The position numbers and the translations under genes were made by a program. The notes below the pieces were generated by a model. The model was not told where the DNA came from. It did not search any database and saw only the letters and a list, made by a program, of their open reading frames with translations. Positions 17,512 to 26,236 of a DNA stretch of 64,000 nucleotides are shown here, one piece after another (the stretch's first letter is position 1; each line of letters starts with the position of its first letter). The DNA is from Nonomuraea sp. SBT364 (GTDB lineage Bacteria > Actinomycetota > Actinomycetes > Streptosporangiales > Streptosporangiaceae): positions 52,310-116,309 of the forward strand of contig NZ_LAVL01000011.1 in the NCBI RefSeq assembly GCF_001083785.1. Direction: 5' to 3'.

Positions 17512-18294
17512 TCATGAAGCCGTAGGGAACTGGGCCGGAAGGCCGTCCAGCAACTGGCTCAGCAGCGGATATCCGCCATCGACGGAGATCACCTGGCCGG
17601 TGACCGTGGCGAAGGCGCCATCCACAAGCGCGGCGATCGGGCGAGCCAGGTCGTGCGGCCGCAGCATCGTGCCGGTCACCGACCGGTCGCCGAAGTGGCG
17701 CCGGATGCCGTCGGTGAACACCTCGGCGGTGGCATCGGTGCCGACCCCGCCAGGGGCGACGGCATTGACGGTGATGCCGTCCCGTATGGCCTCGCCGGCG
17801 ACCTGCTGGGTGAAGGCGTTCACGGCGGCCTTGGCCGTGGAGTGTGCGGCGCTGCCGATGATCAGCTCGGCGGCGGTGGCGGAGACGTAGACGATCCGTC
17901 CGGACCGCCGTCGGCGCATGATCGGCAGCACCCGACGGGTCAGGTGATAGACGCCGGCCAGCTCATCGCTCACCTTGGCCGCGAACGCCTCCCACGGCAC
18001 ATGCTCCAGCGGGCCGAACGGCGGCGCCGCTGTGTTGGCATTGCCCACCAGCACGTCGATCCGCCCGTGCTCGGCAACCACTCGGTCCACCAGCGCGGTC
18101 ACCTGAGCCTCAACAGTCACGTCGGCCCGGATCGCCTGCGCGGCGCCGATCTCCTTGACCACCACCTCCGCGGACTCGGCATCGCGCAGATAGTTGACGA
18201 TCACGTGATAGCCGAGCCGACCCAACTCGCGCGCGGTAGCGGCCCCGATTCCCCGGCTGGCTCCGCTGACCAGCGCCACCTGCTTGCCATTCAT
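17512..18294 (-). CDS. SDR-family oxidoreductase with His replacing the catalytic Tyr
   Basis: A 260-aa short-chain dehydrogenase/reductase. The cofactor loop is GASRGIGAA near residue 10, the NAG-like motif is GNANTAAPP, and the catalytic Ser is in YVSATAAE. The YxxxK pair reads HSTAK (His codon at 17842-17844, Lys at 17830-17832), so the general acid tyrosine is replaced by histidine by a single T-to-C change. The C-terminus NAVAPGGVGTD and ISVDGGYPL is normal. It is divergent from an HxlR regulator. Activity may be lost or altered. Confidence 0.88.
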   Translation of the reverse strand: MNGKQVALVSGASRGIGAATARELGRLGYHVIVNYLRDAESAEVVVKEIGAAQAIRADVTVEAQVTALVDRVVAEHGRIDVLVGNANTAAPPFGPLEHVPWEAFAAKVSDELAGVYHLTRRVLPIMRRRRSGRIVYVSATAAELIIGSAAHSTAKAAVNAFTQQVAGEAIRDGITVNAVAPGGVGTDATAEVFTDGIRRHFGDRSVTGTMLRPHDLARPIAALVDGAFATVTGQVISVDGGYPLLSQLLDGLPAQFPTAS

Positions 18295-18342
18295 CTGTCT
18301 CTCCCGGCTCGTCGTACGAAGACGTGAGAAACGTTAGGTTCT

Positions 18343-18381
18343 GGGCTTACTCTTTGTAAGTACGTACCTAAAGGTAAGCCC
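18343..18381. promoter_or_regulatory. Inverted repeats between SDR and HxlR genes
   Basis: GGGCTTAC at 18343-18350 and GTAAGCCC at 18374-18381 form an 8-bp inverted repeat around an inner dyad centred on GTACGTAC (18360-18367). HxlR regulators bind such dyads in divergent promoters. The sequence lies between the SDR start (18294) and the HxlR start (18405). Confidence 0.5.
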
Positions 18382-18404
18382 TGGAAAGTGCGGTAGGTGA
18401 GCAG

Positions 18405-18812
18405 GTGGACGAGAACGACGCCCGGTGGATCAGTGACACATTCCACAGCGGCTGCCCCGGGCGGGAGGTGATGGAACATGTCACCGGACGGTGGGTGCCG
18501 CTGATCCTGGCCGCCCTGACACCTGGGCCGATGCGCTTCTTCGAGCTGCGCCAGCGCATCGATGGCATCAGCGAGAAGATGCTCTCCGCCAAACTGCGCA
18601 CCCTGGTCCGTGACGGGCTTGTAGAGCGCACCGTGGAGCCGACCACCCCGCCGCAGGTCAGCTATGAGCTGACCGAGCTGGGGCAAGGCCTGTCCCGCCC
18701 CTTCGCCCAACTGGTCCGCTGGATTTCGGCGCACACCCCCGAGGTCGTCGCGGCCCAGCAGCGCTATGACCACAGCGTGAAACCGGCGGCTCAAGTGATT
18801 CTGAGCCCGTAA
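18405..18812 (+). CDS. HxlR-family transcriptional regulator
   Basis: A 135-aa winged-helix protein of the HxlR (MarR-like) family. The conserved opening Cys is in FHSGCPGREVMEHVTGRWVP, followed by LILAALTPGPMRFFELRQR and ISEKMLSAKLRTL of the recognition helix region. The single N-terminal Cys is often a redox or aldehyde sensor in this family. It starts at GTG 18405 and is divergent from the SDR gene, which it probably represses. Confidence 0.9.
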   Translation: MDENDARWISDTFHSGCPGREVMEHVTGRWVPLILAALTPGPMRFFELRQRIDGISEKMLSAKLRTLVRDGLVERTVEPTTPPQVSYELTELGQGLSRPFAQLVRWISAHTPEVVAAQQRYDHSVKPAAQVILSP

Positions 18813-18961
18813 CCCAGCTCGCGGCGATCTCCACCCGACGTCATCCGCCCGCTTGCCCATGGTCTTGCTGTTCGACGTCGGGAGGCGTCGTCATCGAGGT
18901 GCGCACGCCCACCGAGCGCGGGCCCACGCCCACGCGTCCGACCTGAGAAAGGGTCCAGCGC

Positions 18962-19462
18962 GTGGTCATCGGGCTGGCGCCACGGCACACTGAACGCGTG
19001 CTGGTGAGGAATATCCAGGAGATCGCGCACGAACCCGTGTCGCTCACGCCTACCTACCGCAAGGCCGAGTACGACAACACGCATTGGCTCAGCGCCACGG
19101 CGGAAGAGTGTTCCGGGCTTGCCACCGGCCAGGTGGTGTCTGCGCTGTTGGAGACTGCCAGAGCTATCCAGCATCAGATCAGGGCAGCGGACTACGACGG
19201 GCCGGCTACCTTCTACGTCTGGCACGACGAACAAGCCGGGCAGTTGCGGTGCTCGACGGCGTCCCTCGCTCCCACCGACCTGCCCTTTGGCGGGGCCTAA
19301 CAGCCAACGGACGATCTCGATGGCATCGTCACGGGCTTCCTCACCGACGAGACGCCTGGACTCGTCCTCTGGGACGACCTCGCACCAGTCGCCATGGGCG
19401 AACCAGATGGGATCTTCCCGCCGTTTCCTGTGTGGGTCTTCGACCTCAGGCTCGGCCGTTGA
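18962..19462 (+). pseudogene. Conserved-looking protein interrupted by an in-frame TAA
   Basis: The frame from 18962 (or a later start near 18999) encodes EIAHEPVSLTPTYRKAEYD, then TARAIQHQIRAADYDGPATF and VWHDEQAGQLRCS up to TAA at 19298-19300. The same frame then continues without any shift as QPTDDLDGIVTGFLTDETPG, LVLWDDLAPVAMG and FPPFPVWVFDLRLGR to TGA at 19460-19462. A single change such as TAC to TAA would explain the break. The full product would be about 155-165 aa. The family is not recognised. Confidence 0.6.
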
Positions 19463-19606
19463 AGCTTCAGCGGCAGTCCGGAGAGTAGAACGCGCATGCC
19501 CCACTCGCGTGGCCGCGCGCGCAGGGGCGGCCGGGTCCATCAGGTGCGGGCCGGTCAGGGTGTGGGGTGGGGGCCGGCGATCCGGGCGTTGTGGCGGTAG
19601 TCGGCG

Positions 19607-19786
19607 GCGGTTGCGGCGGGTGGTCCCGGAGAACCCGCGGTCGATGTAGATCCGGTCTTGCGGCACGCCGAGCGCCAGGAGCTGCTCGGTCTGGATGATG
19701 ACGTCTTGTTCGTCGGTCGAGCATCGCGCGTAGCCGACCCGAGTCCCGTTCACGCGCTCAAAGTGTTCCGGATAGGGGGCCTTCAC
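19607..19786 (-). pseudogene. Serine recombinase N-terminal catalytic remnant
   Basis: On the minus strand from 19786 is the start of a resolvase/invertase: TRVGYARCSTDEQDV with the catalytic serine of the YxRxS motif, then QTEQLLALGVPQDRIYIDRG and FSGTTRRNR. After about 60 codons the family pattern ends. The rest of the catalytic domain and the HTH are missing. It lies directly beside a set of CGGAAC repeats that may be its old recombination site. Confidence 0.65.
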
Positions 19787-19881
19787 CGGAACAGTTCACG
19801 GAACGCCTATACGGAACACCCCGACCTGGGCGTCTATTCGGCCCGGGTGGTGTTCCGCTGAGGGATCCCCTAACGGAACAC
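19763..19881. repeat. Six CGGAAC(AC) repeats beside the recombinase remnant
   Basis: CGGAAC occurs at 19787, 19799, 19812 and 19874 on the plus strand and as GTGTTCCG at 19763 and 19850 on the other strand. Three copies extend to ACGGAACACC or its reverse complement GGTGTTCCG. Multiple direct and inverted copies of a short motif next to a resolvase gene resemble a res or crossover region. The repeats continue into the start of the recombinase fragment. Confidence 0.5.
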
Positions 19882-19917
19882 CGATCGCGTTCCAAGCTGG
19901 AGCGAGGCCAGTGTGGA

Positions 19918-21231
19918 TCACGCTGAGCGGTCTGGGTCACGACGTGGTTCTGGGGCGGACATCATGTAGGAACGCAGCTCGGGAACTCGCCATGCGATCG
20001 CGGCGACGGCCACGATAGTCAGTAGACCTCCAATGCAAATCACTGTTCGGGGCCCGAGGAGCGACGCAGTGGTCCCGTGCAGCAAGTTCGCGAGCTGCGG
20101 TCCACCGATGAGGACAACAGTGAGCGTTCCTTGGATCCGGCCGCGCATGGCGTCGTCGGTAAGGGCTTGGGAGATGGCGTTGCGGAAGGTGCTGAGCACG
20201 AAGTTCACGGCTCCGCCGAGGACGAGTGCTATCAGCGCGATCCACAGCTGTGCCGCCAAGCCGAGTACGACCACAGTGATGCCCCACGCGGCAGCGGCGG
20301 CCGCCATGCAAGCGCCATGGCGGCGGGCGCGGGTGAAGGTGCCCGATAGGAGACCGACCGCGAACACCCCGGCTGGGTAGGCGGCGTAGAGCAGTCCCAG
20401 TGCCGGACCGCCGCCAGCCGGGCCGCCGTAGGTGCGCTGGGCCAGTTCGGGGAAAAGCGCGACCGGCATGCCGAAGACCATCGCCGAGAGGTCGACCGCC
20501 AACACTGCCACGAGCAGTCGGCTGGCGGCCAGGTACCGGAACCCAGCCAGGAGCTGAGCGATGCTCGGATGATCCCCGCAGCGCGGTTCGGCCAGAACGT
20601 TCGATGCTCGGGCTGGCTCCAAGCGGGGCAACTTGGCGACGGCCCACACGACGGCCAGCAGCGCGAGCGCGTCGAACAGGTACAGGGTGCCGAGCCCGAC
20701 GAGCGGGATCAGAAGACCGGCGAGCACGGGGCCCAAAATCGACCCGGCGTAGCGAACCAGCGAGCTGAGGCTGTTGGCCGCTGGGAGCAGTTCGACCGGG
20801 ACGAGGCGGGGCACCACGGCACCCATCGTCGTCATGATCGATCCGAAGGTCAGTCCCTGGCAAGCCACCAGCATCATCAGGATCGGGACGGATCGGGCGT
20901 CCAGCACAGACTGAGTCCACAAGGCCGCATAGGTCAACGTCAGGCCGCAGTGCGCCGCCAGGAGTATCGCTCGCCGGTCTCTGACGTCGGCGAGAGCACC
21001 TGTCCACAGAGCCGCCACCACCAGCGCGACGAACGACACGACGGCCGAGGCACCCACGACCGCCGATGACCCGGTCATGGTGAACAGCTGCGTCGGGATC
21101 GCGGCCAGGCTGAACGACCCGCCCACCGCGCACACCGCCGACGCCACCCACAACCGCCGGAATGCGTCGACCCTCAGCGGTCGACGATCGACGATGATGC
21201 CGCGCCCTGCCTTGAGCCTGGGGGCGCGCAT
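19918..21231 (-). CDS. MFS transporter
   Basis: A 437-aa major facilitator, probably a drug or metabolite exporter (MFS_3-like, 10-12 helices). It begins with a cytoplasmic lead (residues 1-25) and the first helix LWVASAVCAVGGSFSLAAIP; the intracellular loop GALADVRDRRAIL is the A-motif equivalent. Its ATG at 21231 overlaps the stop of the upstream MerR-PP2C gene by one base (TGATG), so the two are translationally coupled. That links export to the signalling protein. Confidence 0.9.
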   Translation of the reverse strand: MRAPRLKAGRGIIVDRRPLRVDAFRRLWVASAVCAVGGSFSLAAIPTQLFTMTGSSAVVGASAVVSFVALVVAALWTGALADVRDRRAILLAAHCGLTLTYAALWTQSVLDARSVPILMMLVACQGLTFGSIMTTMGAVVPRLVPVELLPAANSLSSLVRYAGSILGPVLAGLLIPLVGLGTLYLFDALALLAVVWAVAKLPRLEPARASNVLAEPRCGDHPSIAQLLAGFRYLAASRLLVAVLAVDLSAMVFGMPVALFPELAQRTYGGPAGGGPALGLLYAAYPAGVFAVGLLSGTFTRARRHGACMAAAAAAWGITVVVLGLAAQLWIALIALVLGGAVNFVLSTFRNAISQALTDDAMRGRIQGTLTVVLIGGPQLANLLHGTTASLLGPRTVICIGGLLTIVAVAAIAWRVPELRSYMMSAPEPRRDPDRSA

Positions 21232-22343
21232 CACCGGCAGGGAACGTTCCGGACGGCATCCGCAGCGTCCAGCGGTACCACGTCGGCGACGACACAGGCG
21301 ATGTTGTCGGGAGCACCTGCGGCGTACGCTTGCGCGATCAATTCGTCGAGTGCCTGCTGCGGGCCGTCCTCCTCGGTCAGCACCTTCTGCAGGGACGCGG
21401 CCGAGACGACGGCCGACAACCCGTCGGAGCACAAGAGGTAGCGGTCACCGGCAGCGGCCTGGTGAAGTGACAGGTCCGGATGCGTCCCGCCTGTGCCGGT
21501 CAGTGCTCGTGCCAGCAGTGAGCGCTGCGGATGTGAGGCCGCTTCATCGGGAGTCAGTCGTCCTTCGTCGATCAGGGACTGGACGAAGGTGTGGTCATGG
21601 GTGATCTGGGAGAGCTCACCGTCTCGCAGGCGGTAGGCGCGGCTGTCGCCGATGTGCACTAGCGCCAGATGGGAGCCGGACCACAGCAGTGCGGTCAGGG
21701 TGGTGACGGCCTCGCCATCCAATGATGCTGCGGCGATCGTCCCGATCTCCGCGTCGGCTTCGTCGACCGCGTCAGCCAGCGCGCCGAGGAGGTCTTCGGC
21801 GGGCATGGCGAGAGCCTCCAGCGGTTTGAGTGCCTCGATGGCGGTCGCGCTCGCGAGGTCTCCGGCCCCGCCACGGACGCCATCAGCCACCGCCAGCAAG
21901 CGGGGGCCCGCATAGGCGGTGTCCTCGTTGCTCGTCCGCACCAGTCCCGACTCTGAGCGGGCGACGTAACGGATCCCGAACATGGTCACGGAATCGTCCA
22001 CAGAGCTGCCTCTTCCCATCAGGTAGTCGACGAGGAAGGTTGCCAACCGGCCGCGAGCGGCGGTCTCGGCCAGGAACTGATCCCAGTAGCCGGCGATCTC
22101 CTCGGCCGCTGTCTCCGCAGGTAGATCACACACACGCCGGATACGGGTCAAGGGCATGCCCAGACGCCGCAGCCAGGCGATCAACCGGGCTCGCTCCAAC
22201 TGCTCCGGATCGTAGAACCGGTATCCCGAATCGCCATCCACGGCGGCCGGCAGCAGGAGCCCGAGTTCGTCGTAGAGCCGCAGGGCCTTCGGCGACAGCC
22301 GAGCTGCCCGAGCGAACGCTCCGATCGTCAGCAGCTCCCGCAC
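21231..22343 (-). CDS. MerR DNA-binding domain fused to a PP2C-type Ser/Thr phosphatase
   Basis: A 370-aa two-domain protein. Residues 1-75 are a MerR winged helix (LTIGAFARAARLSPKALRLYDELGLL, with the wing GYRFYDPEQLERARLI). After a helical linker, residues about 120-360 are a PP2C/SpoIIE-type phosphatase with the metal motifs SNEDTA, VADGVRGG, IGDSRAYRL, LLCSDGLS and DNIACVV all present. It should bind DNA and dephosphorylate Ser/Thr targets, or sense a phosphorylated partner. It is cotranscribed with the MFS gene. All catalytic Asp positions seem intact, so the enzyme is probably active. Confidence 0.9.
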   Translation of the reverse strand: MRELLTIGAFARAARLSPKALRLYDELGLLLPAAVDGDSGYRFYDPEQLERARLIAWLRRLGMPLTRIRRVCDLPAETAAEEIAGYWDQFLAETAARGRLATFLVDYLMGRGSSVDDSVTMFGIRYVARSESGLVRTSNEDTAYAGPRLLAVADGVRGGAGDLASATAIEALKPLEALAMPAEDLLGALADAVDEADAEIGTIAAASLDGEAVTTLTALLWSGSHLALVHIGDSRAYRLRDGELSQITHDHTFVQSLIDEGRLTPDEAASHPQRSLLARALTGTGGTHPDLSLHQAAAGDRYLLCSDGLSAVVSAASLQKVLTEEDGPQQALDELIAQAYAAGAPDNIACVVADVVPLDAADAVRNVPCR

Positions 22344-22521
22344 GACTCCTCCTCGTCCCGGCCATGACGACCGGTGTCAACGATGCTGGGGCTTCACCCA
22401 AGGGGAAGGTCAACAACATCACCACCCTTCCATGCGCCTTCCCATGACCGCTCCGAGCTCTCTGGCAATCGCTACACGCTGACCCCGAGATCGAGACCGG
22501 GGTTGATGCTGCGGACAGCCG

Positions 22522-25208
22522 TTGGCGGTACCCGGGAGTAACTTAGCCGGACGCTTCGGCAGAGCCCTCGGTCGGGATAGGCACGGGCGAGCGCGGGCCA
22601 CGGTGGACCCGACCGGGGCCCGGTCCGAGGCGACCTACGACGATCTGGGCCGGCAGATCACCGCCACCCAGATCGAGCGCCACCCCACCACCGCGGCTTT
22701 CATCACGACGATGGAGTACGACGACGCCGGCCGCCTGACCAAGCAGGTCGCCCCCGGCGGGAAGACCAGCACGCTCGCGATGAACGCGGCCGGAGAGGTC
22801 ACCTCCTCCACCGACCCGATGACCAGCACCACCACGATGACCTACGACCTGGCCGGACGAATGGTCAAGACGACCGACCCGCTCGGCAACGCGACCGTCG
22901 CCGAATACGACCTGGCCGGCCGCAAGACCGCCGCCAAGGACCTCAACGCCGGTGGCACAGTGCTGCGCACCGTCGGCTACGGCTTCGACGCGGCCGGCAA
23001 CCAGACCAGCTCCACCTCCCCGAGGGGCACGTCACCCAGCAGACGTTCGACGCTCTCAACCGCCTCACCTCCCTGGTCGAGCCGGTCAGCAGCGGCGAGT
23101 CGATCACCACCAGCTTCGGCTACGACTCCACCGGCGCCCGCACCCGCATCACCGACGGCCGCGGCAACGCCACCTGGACCAGCTACAACAGCATCGGCCT
23201 GGCCGAGACAGTGACCGAACCGGCCACCACCGCCCACCCCAACCTGGCCGACCGCACCTGGACCCACCTGTACGACGCGGCCGGCAACCCGACGGCCACC
23301 GTCCAGCCCGGCGGGGTGCGCATCGACCGCACCTTCGACCACCTGAACCGGCTCACCCACGAGTCCGGCGCGGGCGGCGGCGCCACCACCGCGGAGAAGA
23401 CCTTCGGGTACGACCCGGCTGGCCGCACCACCACAGCCGGTGACTTGACCGTCTCCTACAACGACCGCGGCCTGCCTTTGGCCCTCCTGAAAAGCGGGGT
23501 CCAGCAGACCGCCTACGGCTACGACGCCCTCGGTAACCCCACCCAGCGCATCGACGCCGCCGGAACTTCCGCGTTCACCTGGGACAACGCCAGCCGGCTG
23601 AAGACCGCCACCGACCCGGTCACCGGCCGTACCCTCACCTACGGCTACGACCAGGCCAGTCGCGTCAAGACCATCACCGCCACCAGCGGCCAGGCCAGCA
23701 CCCAGTCCTTCGACTACGACCCGATGAACCGGCTCACCGGCCACACGCTGAAGAACGGCTCCGGCACCCAGCTCGCCACGATCACCTACGGGTGGGACGA
23801 CGACGACAACCTCACCACCAAGACCACCACCGGCACCGCCGGAGCAGGCACCAACACGTACGGCTACGACCACGCCGGACGCCTCACCTCCTGGACCGCC
23901 CCCGGCGGCGCTGTCACTGCGTATGAGTGGGACGCTTCCGGCAACCGCACCAAGGTCGGCGACATGACCTACACCTATGACGAGCGCAACCAGCTGACCG
24001 GCGGCGACGGCAGCATCTACACCTACACACCGCGCGCCACCCTCGCCACCGAGACCAAGGCCGGAGCCACCACCCAGTTCACCTTCGACGCCTTCGACCG
24101 GCTCATCGCCGACGGCGACAGCCTCTACAGCTACGACGCCCTCAACCGCGTCACCTCACGCACCCGCGGCACCAGCAACCAAACCTTCAGCCACAGCGGC
24201 CTCGGCAACGACCTCGCTGCCATCAGCGCCGGCGGCACCGTCCAGGCACGCTACAGCCGCGACGCCTTCGGTGGCCTGCTCGGCCTGCAGGAAGGCACCG
24301 GCACTCCGGTGGCTGCGCTGTCCGACCTGCACGGCGACCTGGTCGCCACCTTCAACACCGCGCTGGTCACCTCCACCGCCTTCGACCCCTTCGGCACCGC
24401 CACCGCCCAGACCGGCACCATGACCAACCTCGGCTACCAAGGCGAATACACCGACCCCGACACCGGCAAGGTCAACATGCACGCCCGCTGGTACCAGCCG
24501 GGAACAGGCACCTTCACCAGCCGCGACACCATGCCCCTGGCACCGAACCCGTCCGTCCAGGCCAACCGCTACACCTACGCCAACGCCTCACCCCTCACCG
24601 GCATCGACCCCACCGGCCACGCCACCGTCGGCCGTGGCACCAGCAGCGGCGGCTCCATCGACTGGAGTCAAAAATCCACCGACTTCAGTTCCCACCTCAA
24701 CCTGGGCGGAAGCGGCTTCGGGTGCGCCCCTACCTGCTTCAACACCCCCACCAGCTCCGTCTACTCGTGGGGAATAGGACGTCTTGGCGACGGAATCGAT
24801 CCCGAATCCGCCGGCATCATCTGGTATTACGAAACTATGATCGTGCCGAGCCAGATCTGGGCCGACGACGAGGAAGCAAAGCGAACTGGCACGATGCCTA
24901 ACGGCCTACGCGCACCGCTCGGCTTCTGGAATTTGACCCCCAAGGGGCGTGCAGGGTTTACGGAGTACGCCTCATGGCAGAACTTCATCAATCCATCGAT
25001 CACCGAAGAGGAATTGCTCGGAACCGGACAGTCTCACTCGGTAAAGCTCCAGGCTGCAGGCGGCGCCATGAGTCAGTCAAAATCTTCTGGCGGTGGATGG
25101 TCGCATTATGAGCGATATAAGGACCTCCTGCCATGCTGGGATGACATTGAGAAGAATGCCAAAAGATTCGGTATTTTCAAGTACGTTCTCACTGCCGTCC
25201 TCATCTGA
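22522..25208 (+). pseudogene. Rhs/YD-repeat protein, N-terminally truncated and frameshifted
   Basis: A C-terminal part of an Rhs-type polymorphic toxin, with many YD repeats (YDDLGRQITATQ, YDLAGRMVKTTDPLGN, YDALNRVTSR). The normal N-terminal half is absent and homology starts near 22590. A missing base near 23026 (SPRG/HVTQQTFDALNRL) splits the frame; the second part runs in frame to 25208. The Rhs core ends with YQGEYTDPDTGKVNMHARW and SRDTMPLAPNP at about 24430-24600. The last 200 residues after DPTGH form a distinct, lower-GC tip of unknown type, the position of the toxin. The TGA at 25206 is followed by further open frame. Confidence 0.8.
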
Positions 25209-25250
25209 GAATCTGCGAATGCAGAAGAAGGCACGGGCGCTCTGGGCGCT

Positions 25251-25757
25251 TTGGCGGCGGTAGGGTGGACGAGACTCGAGAATGAAGACGCTTTGACGGC
25301 TTCGATCGGCATTGCTCAGCTTGAGATCTGTAAGGGTGCTTTTATGCTCGTTAAGCTTGAGGGGAATAAGTGGAAGAAAAAGACGGTAGTGCAGATTGCA
25401 GCGGAGCTTTTGAAGCCTGCCAGAGCCATAGAGCTTGCTGCGGCATGGATGGCTCATCTGAAGCAACATATCGTGATCAATGGCCGCAATATCGACGACT
25501 ATGAAGCCGCTTATGCGTACTGTGGATGTTCCGGAGTCGTAACGGTGAGCAAGAATGGGGCGATATATTATCCAACTCCGAGCTATAAACACCTTGAGAC
25601 ATGGCTTAAAACGGGCAAGCTCCCTAATGAGGCGAACGAGGTCGAAGCCAATCGGAGGCGAAGAGAGCTGGATGCGATGTTCGACCTGAATAAGGGAGGA
25701 GATGGTGTCATGTGGGAATTTTGGCGCTGCGTAGATGCCAAACTGAAATGTGGATAA
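25251..25757 (+). CDS. Unknown protein after the Rhs tip, immunity candidate
   Basis: An open frame of 168 codons in AT-richer sequence, in the same phase as the Rhs frame and separated from it only by the TGA at 25206-25208. The likely start is the ATG at 25344 (137 aa) because AAGGGTG lies eight bases before it; the GTG at 25251 has no ribosome site. It is hydrophilic, with KWKKK and a Cys-rich CGCSG, and ends in WRCVDAKLKCG. No family is recognised. Position suggests an immunity protein or a detached part of the toxin tip. Confidence 0.5.
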   Translation: MAAVGWTRLENEDALTASIGIAQLEICKGAFMLVKLEGNKWKKKTVVQIAAELLKPARAIELAAAWMAHLKQHIVINGRNIDDYEAAYAYCGCSGVVTVSKNGAIYYPTPSYKHLETWLKTGKLPNEANEVEANRRRRELDAMFDLNKGGDGVMWEFWRCVDAKLKCG

Positions 25758-26236
25758 GGGCGCTGATCGGAGGATTCCTCTTAGCGGCGCTAGCTATCGT
25801 AGCCTTCCTAGTTTTCCGGGAAGATTTGCTCTCGGAGCCCACTCGCCGGCCACCCCGCGCCGCTCTTGAGGAGGTGCGAAGCGTGGGCACAGTGCAGGTG
25901 GAGGGTAGCTACGAAACTGCCCAGAATATCAGTGATAACGGGGGTGCATCTATTGCACATGCTTTTGTTCTCGACCTCGGAAGCGTAAACGCTCAGGAGG
26001 CGATGCGCAAAGCCATGCGCCTTCTCCAGGAGCGCGGCTGGCATCTCATCGAAACGGATCCAACAGGCGCATCGATGTCCTCCGCCAAATGGGGCACGTA
26101 CTTGTCTGTAGATCCATTCGAGCCCAAAGCGCTCCAGGATACTCCCGACGTTCTGAACACGCTTCAAGGTAAGTCAGTTCATGCGGAGGCTCTTCTGATC
26201 GTCGACATGCGTTGGATCGGAGAGCCGAGAAAGTGA
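25712..26236 (+). CDS. Small membrane-anchored protein of the Rhs island
   Basis: A 174-aa protein beginning at GTG 25712 behind GGAGGAG (or at ATG 25748), with one strong N-terminal helix (LIGGFLLAALAIVAFLVF) and a soluble domain outside the membrane. It overlaps the end of the preceding gene. The stop TGA at 26234-26236 uses the first bases of the IS element's terminal repeat, so the original C-terminus may have been longer. No family is recognised. Membrane-anchored immunity to a periplasmic-type toxin is possible but not shown. Confidence 0.6.
   Translation: MGILALRRCQTEMWIRALIGGFLLAALAIVAFLVFREDLLSEPTRRPPRAALEEVRSVGTVQVEGSYETAQNISDNGGASIAHAFVLDLGSVNAQEAMRKAMRLLQERGWHLIETDPTGASMSSAKWGTYLSVDPFEPKALQDTPDVLNTLQGKSVHAEALLIVDMRWIGEPRK

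Noticed and set aside
25206..25208. TGA between the Rhs tip and the next frame as a selenocysteine codon
   Set aside because: No SECIS-like hairpin, no selenoprotein family and no selenocysteine genes in the window.
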